DNA from: Planctomycetota bacterium
GTDB lineage: Bacteria; Planctomycetota; Brocadiia; SM23-32
DNA length: 10,827 bases
Assembly: GCA_030604585.1 (NCBI GenBank)
Contig: JAUVVP010000026.1
Location: forward strand, 1 to 10,827
Direction: 5' to 3'
The position numbers were made by a program, and so were the translations under genes. The notes under the pieces were generated by a model. The model had not been told where the DNA came from, did not search any database, and was given only the letters and a program-made list of their open reading frames with translations. This document shows, piece by piece, positions 1 to 5,704 of this stretch. Each line of letters begins with the position of its first letter. Within the stretch, counting starts at the first letter, position 1.

Positions 1-139
1 CGGTGTGGCAGATGGTGTAGGTGGGCCGGTCCGGCTCCCGCTCGCGGATGAACTCCATGGCTTCCTCGGCGAAGGTGCCGATGCCGCACTTGCGGGGCGG
101 CCAACTGCTCACCATCACAATGGGCTTCTTGTCGGGCAC
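1..139 (-). CDS. GT4-family glycosyltransferase, N-terminal 46 codons only (runs off the window)
   Basis: Reading the minus strand from a GTG at 139 gives V-P-D-K-K-P-I-V-M-V-S-S-W-P-P-R-K-C-G-I and continues GTFAEEAMEFIRERE to the window edge without a stop. The PPRKCGIGTF motif near residues 14-23 matches PPRQCGIGTF at the start of the neighbouring 768-aa glycosyltransferase. That glycine-rich loop is typical of the N-terminal Rossmann domain of GT4 (group 1) retaining glycosyltransferases. The GTG start is chosen because GGAGGGAA (147-154) sits 7 nt upstream, the best ribosome binding site in this part of the window. The gene starts 51 nt after the stop of the preceding glycosyltransferase, so the two are probably co-transcribed. 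Donor and acceptor sugars cannot be told from this fragment. It is probably a paralogue of its neighbour without the same N-terminal leader. Confidence 0.85.
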   Translation of the reverse strand, partial: MPDKKPIVMVSSWPPRKCGIGTFAEEAMEFIREREPDRPTYTICHT

Positions 140-154
140 GAATCCGTTCCCTCC
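140..154 (-). promoter_or_regulatory. Strong Shine-Dalgarno deciding a GTG start
   Basis: On the minus strand GGAGGGAA (147-154) is followed by 7 nt and then GTG at 139. No ATG in frame is better placed, so this ribosome binding site fixes the start of the truncated glycosyltransferase. Confidence 0.75.
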
Positions 155-190
155 GATGGATTCAAGTGAGGGCCGCGCATCACAACGGGG

Positions 191-2497
191 TCAGAGCCTG
201 GTGGCCAGAGAGGCGGCGCGGCGCGTAGCGGTCCCTCTGGCGGCCCGGTCCTGCTCGGAGAAGGTCTCGACCAGGGTGAGCAGCGCCAGCAGGAAGCAGA
301 GCGTACTCTCGGCTCCCTGGTTCAGATTGGCCCCTTCGGCCGTCAGTCCATCCGAGCAACCGCCGGTCCGGAAGTTGTAGAGGGGCTCCCCCAGGTCGTT
401 GACGCCCAGGAACCAGTCAAAGGCCATCCGCATGTAGGTCAGGTACTGCCTCCGGCCGGTAAGTCGGAAGGCGACCTTGCAGGCCTCCACCAGCCCGCAG
501 GCATCTATGGGCTGCTGGTCGAAGGCGGCGCGCTCCTCGCCGCGCGCGTGCCACCCGTCGTTGCCCACCAGCGAGAGGCGGTCCCCGCGGGAGCACATGC
601 CGAGGATGAAGTCGAGGCTCTGCTGAGCAACGCTGCGGTAGGTCTCGTTCCCGGTTACCTCGAAGGCCAGGAAGAGCGACTGGGGGATGATCGTGTTGTC
701 GTAGCTGACGACCGCTTCAAACCAGGGCCAGCCCTCGCCGGAGGCCTTCCGGTAGAGGGCCAGGTTGCCGGCGGCCAGCTGGTCTATCTTCTCCACGACG
801 TCTTCGGCCTCGGGGTAGCATTGCAGATAGTAGTAGAGCCCCAGCATGGCGTAGGCGCGTCCGCGCAGGTTCAAGGTCGTCAGGTTGCTCACCGCCCTCT
901 CGAGCACCTCCTTGGCCAGGCTGAAATAGGGGCTGGGGCCGCGGTACATGGTGTAGCCGAGCCCCCACAGCGCCCGGCCGTAGCAATCCTCGCTGCCGAC
1001 CTCGTCGAGGAACCGCCTGTCGTAACCTATGAAGTTGTGGAACAAGCCGTCGTCGCGCTGCGCGTAGCTGACGAAGGCCAGATAGGTGTTCAGCAGCCTC
1101 TCCGCCTCGGGGGAGCGGTAGAGGTCGTAGTACTTGGTCGCCACGACCAGGACCCGCGCGTTATCGTCCGTGCAATAGCCGTGCGAACGGTCGGGCACCG
1201 AGTATCGGGCGTGCTGGAGCAGGCCGGTGTCGTCGGTCAGCCGCACCAGATGGTCCAGCCTTGGTCTGGGCAGCCCCGTGATGGGCAGGACGTGGCGCAT
1301 GCTCACGTCCGGCATGGACGCCCGCACGCGCGCCGTGGAGATGGCCCGACGGAACGACTCCAGATAGCGCCCGCCCACCTCGTGCCACGTCATGCGCCGT
1401 GAGAACTCGTAGGCGTTGGCCCGCATCTCCCTGACCCGGGCCGGATTCTCCAGCAGACTCAGCAGCGCCTCGGAGATGCCGTCGGGGTCGCGGAACTCGA
1501 CCAGTTGCCCCCGCCCGCCGTCCAGCAGTTCCTCGGCATACCAGTAGGGGGTGGAGATGATCGGCTTGCCGGCCCCGAGCGCGTAGGCAAGGGTGCCGCT
1601 GGTTATCTGCTCGCGGTTCAGGTAGGGGGTGATGTAGAAGTCCGCAGCCTTCAGGAACTCGCACAGCTCGTCCAGGCTGACGAACCGATCGCTGAAGAGC
1701 ACGTTCTTCTGTAGGCCGAGGTTCCTGGCCAGTCTCTGCAGGCCCAGCCGGTAGCTTTCGCCCTGCTCCCGCACGATGTTCGGGTGCGTAGCTCCCAGCA
1801 CGATGTAGCAGAGGTCGGGGTACTTCTCCGCCACGGGCGGCAGGGCCTGCAAGGCGTACTCGATGCCCTTGCCCGGACTGAGCAGGCCGAAGGTGAGGAT
1901 CAGCTCGCGGCCCTCCATCTCGAACTGAGCCTTGTAGCCGTGCGGCTCGACCAGGGGGATGGCGGGCACCCCGTGGTGGATCAGACGCATCTTGGCCGCC
2001 GGCGCCCCGTAGACGTCCTGCAAGAAGCCGACCGCCCGTTCGCTCATCACCACCAGCAGGCTGCTGAGCACGACCAGCTCGTTCATCACCTCACGCTGGG
2101 ACTCGGAGGGTTCCTGCAGAACGGTGTGGAAGGTGGTGATGATGGGGCACCGCAGCTCGCGCAGCAGGTCCAGGATGTAGGCGCCGTCACGGCCGCCGAA
2201 GATGCCGAACTCGTGCTGAAGGGAGACGGCGCGCACGTTGTTGTAGTTGAGGAACTCGGCCGCGCGCACGTAGTCGGCGTTGTCGTGCTGACTGACGGTG
2301 TACTGGACTTCCTCGGGGTAGTCCAGGTCCTCGCTGGGCTCGTCGAGGGCTATCACCACGGTGCGCAGCCGCCCCTCGGTGCGCCCGCGCACGGACCTGA
2401 CCAGGTCGCTGGTGAAGGTGCCGATCCCGCACTGTCGCGGCGGATAGGTGGCTATGAATGCAATGGCGTCCTTAAGGTCGCTGGTGCGTTCAGCCAT
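191..2497 (-). CDS. Two-domain glycosyltransferase: GT4 domain fused to a C-terminal alpha/alpha-barrel-like domain
   Basis: A 768-aa cytosolic protein when started at ATG 2497, which is preceded by GGGGAA. The in-frame ATG at 2569 is rejected because it falls at the predicted transcription start. Residues 1-390 are a GT4 glycosyltransferase: PPRQCGIGTF (19-28), QHEFGIFGG (94-102), the FGLLSPGKG hinge (203-211), and the donor-site block EQITSGTLAYALGAGKP (296-312) followed by a conserved WYAEELL. Residues about 400-745 look like an all-helical barrel. They begin with DHLVRLTDDTG (415-425), carry GYCTDDNAR (440-448), and contain regularly spaced aromatic helices. From memory, this domain also occurs as a separate protein beside GT4 enzymes and GH130 mannoside phosphorylases, which suggests a mannose-type glycan or storage oligosaccharide. 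Substrate and whether the C-terminal domain is catalytic are unknown. A second GT4 follows 51 nt downstream. Confidence 0.9.
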   Translation of the reverse strand: MAERTSDLKDAIAFIATYPPRQCGIGTFTSDLVRSVRGRTEGRLRTVVIALDEPSEDLDYPEEVQYTVSQHDNADYVRAAEFLNYNNVRAVSLQHEFGIFGGRDGAYILDLLRELRCPIITTFHTVLQEPSESQREVMNELVVLSSLLVVMSERAVGFLQDVYGAPAAKMRLIHHGVPAIPLVEPHGYKAQFEMEGRELILTFGLLSPGKGIEYALQALPPVAEKYPDLCYIVLGATHPNIVREQGESYRLGLQRLARNLGLQKNVLFSDRFVSLDELCEFLKAADFYITPYLNREQITSGTLAYALGAGKPIISTPYWYAEELLDGGRGQLVEFRDPDGISEALLSLLENPARVREMRANAYEFSRRMTWHEVGGRYLESFRRAISTARVRASMPDVSMRHVLPITGLPRPRLDHLVRLTDDTGLLQHARYSVPDRSHGYCTDDNARVLVVATKYYDLYRSPEAERLLNTYLAFVSYAQRDDGLFHNFIGYDRRFLDEVGSEDCYGRALWGLGYTMYRGPSPYFSLAKEVLERAVSNLTTLNLRGRAYAMLGLYYYLQCYPEAEDVVEKIDQLAAGNLALYRKASGEGWPWFEAVVSYDNTIIPQSLFLAFEVTGNETYRSVAQQSLDFILGMCSRGDRLSLVGNDGWHARGEERAAFDQQPIDACGLVEACKVAFRLTGRRQYLTYMRMAFDWFLGVNDLGEPLYNFRTGGCSDGLTAEGANLNQGAESTLCFLLALLTLVETFSEQDRAARGTATRRAASLATRL

Positions 2498-2575
2498 GCT
2501 CGTTCCCCACCGTCGTGCGCGGCAGACGGGCTGGCTCGCCTTCAGTCCCCCGTTCCCGTCCGACGGCAACGTACG

Positions 2576-2604
2576 ATTATACCGGCGCCCGCAGTCCCGT
2601 TCAA
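2576..2604 (-). promoter_or_regulatory. Sigma-70-type promoter for the glycosyltransferase pair, overlapping the pgi stop
   Basis: On the minus strand TTGAAC (2599-2604) is separated by exactly 17 nt from a perfect TATAAT (2576-2581). The -35 box overlaps the pgi stop codon (2601-2603). Transcription would start near 2569, giving a leader of about 70 nt before the ATG at 2497. The glycosyltransferases can therefore be expressed independently of pgi. Confidence 0.7.
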
Positions 2605-4013
2605 ACAGTGCAAGGCCCGGCCGGGGCAGCGCCCTCGGGCGGCCCGTAGCCCTCCCTGCCCATCAGGCCATAGGTATACTCCTTGCCCAACTCGACGCCC
2701 GGCTGGTCGAACGTGTTAACATCGTAGAGGCAGCCGCTGTAGGTGACCGCGTATTCGAAGAACATGAACAGCTCGCCCAACGTCCGAGCGCCGACCCGGG
2801 GGATGCGCAGCGTCATATTGGGCCTCTGCTTGTCCCTCAGGGCGCATCGGGTCGCCGTCAGCTCGGCCGCGAAGAGCCGTCCGAACGTGCTCCCGGCCAG
2901 GTAGGATAGCTCCGCCTCGCTTTCCCCCGCACAGATGGCGACGTCGCCGGCCGGGCGGGGCTCCGCGACCTCAATGAGCGTGATGACTTTGTCGAACCGC
3001 CCGTCCTGGTAGAGCTGCATCACCGAGTGCTGGTCGGTCACCCCTGCCGCGCCGATGGGGGTCGGGCCTACGAAGACGTCCTTGCCGCTGAGGCCGTCCC
3101 GCTTGCCCAGGCTCTCGGCCCAGAGCTGGCAGTACCAGTCCGCCAGGCGCCGGAGGGCGCTGCTGTAGGGCATCAGGACGGTGATCGGCTTGTCCTTGTG
3201 GTAGAACAGGTAGAGGATGGCGGCATAGAGCGCGGCAGGATTGCGCGGGATGGCGCCGACGCGGCAGCGCTCGTCCATCGCGGCGGCGCCGTCGAGCATC
3301 TCGTCAATGTCAATGCCGCCCACGGCCGCGCTCAGCAGGCCGACGGCACTCAGCACGCTGAACCGCCCGCCGACGTTGGCCGGAATGGGCAGCGTGAAGT
3401 AGCCGTCCTCGTCCGCAATGCGCCGCAGCAGGCTCGTCTCCGGCCTCGAGTCCGTGGTGGCGATGATCTGGGCGGCGGGATCGCACCCCTTGCGGCGCAG
3501 CAGGTCCCGCGCAAACAGGAACTGGCTCATCGTCTCGGCGGTCGAGCCGGACTTGGTGATCACGTTGAAGACCGTCCGGTCCAGCTCGTCATCCGCCAGC
3601 TCCAGGAAGGCAGCCATCAGGGCCGGGTCCACGTTGTCGAGGACGAAGATGCGCGGCGCCCCGCGGCGGCCCGGGTGCCCCTCGGGCAGCAGGTTGTGGA
3701 ACGGGTGGTTCAGCGCGCTGTGGACGGCGATGTTGCCCAGGGCCGAGCCGCCGATGCCGAGCACGACGAAGTTCCTGCAGCGGCCGCGCAGCTCCTGCGC
3801 CTTCTCCTTGATGCGGTCGGCCAGTTGGCGGTCATAAGGCAGCTCCATGAACCCCACGTCGTCCCCGCGCCGCCCCTCGATGCGGCGGTGGGCGTCCGCG
3901 GTGCGTTCGGCCAGGCCCTCCAGCTCGGACGCGCTCAGGCCGTGCTCCTCGCCGACGGCGTCCGCGTAGACATTGGCGGCATCCAGCACCAGGCCGTCGC
4001 GTGCCTTCGCCAT
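2601..4013 (-). CDS. pgi: Glucose-6-phosphate isomerase
   Basis: A 470-aa cytosolic enzyme interconverting glucose 6-phosphate and fructose 6-phosphate in glycolysis and gluconeogenesis. It has the two SIS-type sugar-isomerase domains. Visible family motifs are GIGGSALG (86-93), the phosphate loop KSGSTAET (154-161), signature 1 around NVGGRFS (213-219), WAESLGK with the probable catalytic Glu300, DQHS with His329, and signature 2 FDQPGVELGK (435-444) ending in catalytic Lys444. All key residues are present. Length is close to the shorter bacterial form (about 450 aa) rather than the 550-aa enterobacterial form. ATG 4013 is chosen over the ORF's upstream ATG at 4094: GGGGGGAA lies 6 nt before it, it matches the family's N-terminus, and the upstream ATG lies next to the predicted -10 box. 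The gene may supply hexose phosphates for the downstream sugar-nucleotide-using enzymes. Confidence 0.96.
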   Translation of the reverse strand: MAKARDGLVLDAANVYADAVGEEHGLSASELEGLAERTADAHRRIEGRRGDDVGFMELPYDRQLADRIKEKAQELRGRCRNFVVLGIGGSALGNIAVHSALNHPFHNLLPEGHPGRRGAPRIFVLDNVDPALMAAFLELADDELDRTVFNVITKSGSTAETMSQFLFARDLLRRKGCDPAAQIIATTDSRPETSLLRRIADEDGYFTLPIPANVGGRFSVLSAVGLLSAAVGGIDIDEMLDGAAAMDERCRVGAIPRNPAALYAAILYLFYHKDKPITVLMPYSSALRRLADWYCQLWAESLGKRDGLSGKDVFVGPTPIGAAGVTDQHSVMQLYQDGRFDKVITLIEVAEPRPAGDVAICAGESEAELSYLAGSTFGRLFAAELTATRCALRDKQRPNMTLRIPRVGARTLGELFMFFEYAVTYSGCLYDVNTFDQPGVELGKEYTYGLMGREGYGPPEGAAPAGPCTV

Positions 4014-4092
4014 TGCGTTCCCCCCGACATCCTGAGTCAAGAGCCCGGACACGGCCGTTGCGGAACCACGCCGCCTGAGCCCCGCTCCCACC

Positions 4093-4120
4093 ATTATGGC
4101 CGCTTTATGGGGCGAATCAA
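4093..4120 (-). promoter_or_regulatory. Candidate sigma-70 promoter for pgi
   Basis: On the minus strand TTGATT (4115-4120) and CATAAT (4093-4098) are 16 nt apart. This predicts a start near 4086 and a leader of about 73 nt. The -10 box matches consensus at 5 of 6 positions and the -35 box at 4 of 6. Confidence 0.55.
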
Positions 4121-4153
4121 CTGCCGGAGTCGGGCACGGCGCTCCCCGGTGTG

Positions 4154-4182
4154 TTGAAATGACGGAGCGCGGATGCTATAAC
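4154..4182 (+). promoter_or_regulatory. Extended -10 sigma-70 promoter for the DUF192 gene
   Basis: TTGAAA (4154-4159), 17 nt, then TATAAC (4177-4182) preceded by TGC, which makes an extended -10. Predicted start near 4189 leaves a leader of about 75 nt before ATG 4264. It faces away from the pgi promoter, so 4014-4263 is a divergent control region. No other gene is seen there. Confidence 0.7.
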
Positions 4183-4263
4183 GTGGTGTGCTGCCTGCTC
4201 GCGCCGCACCAGCCGGGGGCCGGCGTGTTCCGCCCCCGTGAGTGCCGCCTCGGGAATCAGCGA

Positions 4264-4863
4264 ATGAACTGGAAGAAACACATACTCACGTTCGTGATCA
4301 TCTTCCTGGTGGTGGGCATGTTCCTGGGTCCGCGGAGCGGCTGTATGGGCCGGCGAGGCCGAGGGACCGGCAGGCCGCCGGACGCCAGGGTGGTGGAGCT
4401 GACGCTCGAAGGCGCCCCGGACGGCGGGGGCCATCTGTCCCCCTACTCGTATGCGGTCCGCGCGGAGTTGGCCGACACCGAAGCGAAGAGGCAGCAGGGG
4501 CTGGCCGGTCGCGCGGCCCTCGAGCCCGGCTACGGGATGCTGTACGTCTACGGGGAACCCCAGACGCCTGAGTTCTCAGAGGCCACCACGCGTTTCCCGC
4601 TCTCGGTGGCCTTCATCAGGGGCGACGGCACCATCGCAGGGATCCGCAAGACGCATGCGAACGACCCCGTCGCCTTCACGCCCGACGAGCCCGTCAAGTA
4701 CGTCCTGGAGGTCCGCCAGGGCTGGTTCGAGGACCGGGGCGCGCAGGCAGGCGCCCGACTCGGAATACCCGCCGGCCTGACGGCCGCTCCGCCGCCGGAC
4801 GTGGAAGAGCCGCAAGGTTCAACCGGGGGCGAGACGCCCCCGGCTACCCGGTTGGACGGGTAG
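4264..4863 (+). CDS. Membrane-anchored DUF192 family protein with a repeat-derived C-terminus
   Basis: A 199-aa protein. Residues 7-22 form one hydrophobic segment after the basic start MNWKKH, so it is probably a signal anchor with the rest outside the cytoplasmic membrane. No good lipobox is seen before Cys27. Residues about 63-165 match DUF192 (COG1430): the strand AELADTEAKRQQGLAGR (67-83), GMLYVY (91-96), FPLSVAFIRGDG (111-122), and the terminal VRQGWFEDRGAQAGARL (150-166). The usual W-M-K-N-T stretch is replaced by EATTRFPL, a divergence from the family. The function of DUF192 is not established. ATG 4264 is preferred to the upstream ATG at 4096, which lies before the predicted transcription start. 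Codons from about 187 onward and the stop lie inside REP palindromes, so the tail GETPPATRLDG is encoded by mobile DNA. Confidence 0.85.
   Translation: MNWKKHILTFVIIFLVVGMFLGPRSGCMGRRGRGTGRPPDARVVELTLEGAPDGGGHLSPYSYAVRAELADTEAKRQQGLAGRAALEPGYGMLYVYGEPQTPEFSEATTRFPLSVAFIRGDGTIAGIRKTHANDPVAFTPDEPVKYVLEVRQGWFEDRGAQAGARLGIPAGLTAAPPPDVEEPQGSTGGETPPATRLDG
4823..4849 (-). repeat. REP unit 1 (type A stem)
   Basis: Stem CCGGGGGCG (4823-4831) pairs perfectly with CGCCCCCGG (4835-4843) around loop AGA. CTACCC (4844-4849) is the GGGTAG foot on the minus strand. The unit lies inside the DUF192 reading frame. Confidence 0.88.
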
Positions 4864-4908
4864 CCCCCAGCGATCCCCACATGCGGTAGCCCCCGGCGTC
4901 TGTTTAAT

Positions 4909-4937
4909 GGGTAGCCCCCGGCGTCTCGCCGGGGGGC
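4909..4937 (+). repeat. REP unit 2 (type B stem)
   Basis: GGGTAG (4909-4914), then CCCCCGGCG (4915-4923), loop TCT, and CGCCGGGGG (4927-4935). Three stem positions differ from unit 1 and all three pairs are compensated. Confidence 0.88.
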
Positions 4938-4942
4938 CCGAC

Positions 4943-4969
4943 CCGAGGGCGGGACGCCCTCGGCTACCC
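4943..4969 (-). repeat. REP unit 3 (type A stem with a compensated A-T pair)
   Basis: CCGAGGGCG (4943-4951) pairs with CGCCCTCGG (4955-4963) around GGA, followed by CTACCC (4964-4969). Compared with unit 1, one G-C pair has become A-T on both arms. Confidence 0.88.
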
Positions 4970-4982
4970 AGTGGGGTGTGCA

Positions 4983-5528
4983 TCAGAACTCATCCTGGCG
5001 GCCGTCATGCCACCTGTTCCAGGCGAACTCGTACTCTTCCGGGTCTTTCACCAACCCTGCCCGCAACGCGTTCTCCACCACCTACCGCAGCTTCTCCCCG
5101 AAGTCCCGTTCCGTCCGGACGATGCGGTCGTAGTAGCCGCGCTGCCAGACGGGGCCGCTTCGGCGCATCAGGTCGTTTATCCTGTGAGCGGTGTAGCTCT
5201 TGATGCCGTGGACGATTCGGGCCAACGGCACCTCAGATCCACACGGATCCTGCATCGGCTTCAGCACAAGGTGCACGTGATCCGGCACGCACACCACTTC
5301 ATAGAGGTCATACCGATCGCCGTCGTAATATCGGCCCGCGGCAACGACGCATCGGCGCGCTGCCGGTGACAATAGAAGCCCCTTGGTGCCGAATGTCAGG
5401 AAGAGGGGATGCCCAGTTTCCTGGAGGTGTCGCAGGCGGGGTTTGGGCGTTGGTTCGTCGGTGCGTTCACCGGGAGGGCGGATGTGGTTCTTGGCGCGCG
5501 GTATTCGGTAGTCTTGCCCCTCGCCCAT
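4983..5528 (-). pseudogene. REP-associated tyrosine transposase (RAYT, Y1/HUH family), interrupted by one amber codon
   Basis: From ATG 5528 the frame runs 148 codons to a TAG at 5082-5084. It then continues open for 32 more codons to TGA at 4983. RAYTs are single-strand DNA nucleases that process REP palindromes through a covalent tyrosine link. Visible features are LFLTFGTKG (42-50), the metal-binding HUH motif in VPDHVHLVLK (His84, His86), IKSYTAHRIN with probable nucleophile Tyr112, and GPVWQRGYYDRIVRTERDF (125-143). Downstream of the TAG the frame reads VVENALRAGLVKDPEEYEF, which matches the conserved RAYT end (typically LRYVxENPxRAGLV). The stop therefore replaces the expected Tyr codon (TAC or TAT to TAG). 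All catalytic residues precede the stop. AAGGGCGG about 7 nt upstream may be the ribosome binding site. It is flanked on both sides by GTAG REPs, as expected for the family. Confidence 0.88.
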
Positions 5529-5579
5529 CGCACGCCGCCCTTCGGAAACGCGCTTCAACGGCGTTGGCTCACCGGCCCC

Positions 5580-5588
5580 ATTATAGCA
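5580..5588 (-). promoter_or_regulatory. Extended -10 promoter for the RAYT gene
   Basis: On the minus strand TGCTATAAT, a perfect TATAAT (5580-5585) with an extended TGn, lies between the right REP array and the RAYT start, with a leader of about 45 nt. No good -35 box is visible at 16-18 nt. Confidence 0.5.
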
Positions 5589-5613
5589 CGCCGCCGGAGA
5601 AAGCACGTTCGAT

Positions 5614-5640
5614 CCGGGGGCGAGACGCCCCCGGCTACCC
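5614..5640 (-). repeat. REP unit 4 (type A stem)
   Basis: CCGGGGGCG (5614-5622), loop AGA, CGCCCCCGG (5626-5634), foot CTACCC (5635-5640). It is an exact copy of the 27-bp unit at 4823-4849. Confidence 0.88.
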
Positions 5641-5672
5641 AGCGAAGGTAGCCCCCGGCGATTCCCACATGC

Positions 5673-5700
5673 GGTAGCCCCCGGCGTCTCGCCGGGGGGC
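5673..5700 (+). repeat. REP unit 5 (type B stem)
   Basis: GGTAG foot, stem CCCCCGGCG (5678-5686) and CGCCGGGGG (5690-5698) around TCT. Stem and loop are identical to the unit at 4909-4937. Confidence 0.88.
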
Positions 5701-5704
5701 GGCC

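Larger units (their letters stand above)
4823..4969. repeat. Left GTAG-type REP array (three full palindromes, two half units)
   Basis: Full units are at 4823-4849, 4909-4937 and 4943-4969. Half units lacking the 3' stem arm are at 4858-4872 and 4885-4901. Each unit, read in its own orientation, is GGGTAG or GGTAG followed directly by a 9-bp perfect hairpin with a 3-nt loop (TCT or TCC). Orientations are minus, plus, plus, plus, minus in order along the window. The adjacent pair 4909-4969 is an inverted pair with GTAG ends outermost, like the BIMEs of enterobacteria. The array separates the convergent DUF192 and transposase/transporter genes and may terminate transcription from both sides. 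Confidence 0.9.
5614..5700. repeat. Right GTAG-type REP array (two full palindromes, one half unit)
   Basis: The full unit 5614-5640 (minus orientation) is identical in stem, loop and foot to the unit at 4823-4849. A half unit is at 5647-5660. The full unit at 5673-5700 (plus orientation) has the type B stem (5678-5686 pairing with 5690-5698, loop TCT). The spacer ATTCCCACATGC between half and full unit is almost the same as ATCCCCACATGC in the left array. The array ends 4 bp before the transporter stop codon. Confidence 0.9.

Noticed and set aside
21..380. A 119-codon plus-strand open frame at the left edge
   Set aside because: It is antisense to the two glycosyltransferase genes, which have clear motifs and ribosome binding sites on the minus strand.
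3027..4157. A 376-codon plus-strand open frame opposite pgi
   Set aside because: It has low-complexity Ala/Gly/Arg/Val composition typical of antisense frames. pgi on the other strand has all family motifs.
4096..4263. Longer DUF192 protein starting at ATG 4096
   Set aside because: The extra 56 residues do not resemble a signal peptide and would begin upstream of the strong promoter at 4154-4182. MNWKKHILTF at 4264 looks like a true membrane-targeting start.
4823..5700. Possible CRISPR array
   Set aside because: The units are palindromic, alternate in orientation, and have irregular spacing with a gene between them. There are no uniform spacers and no cas genes.
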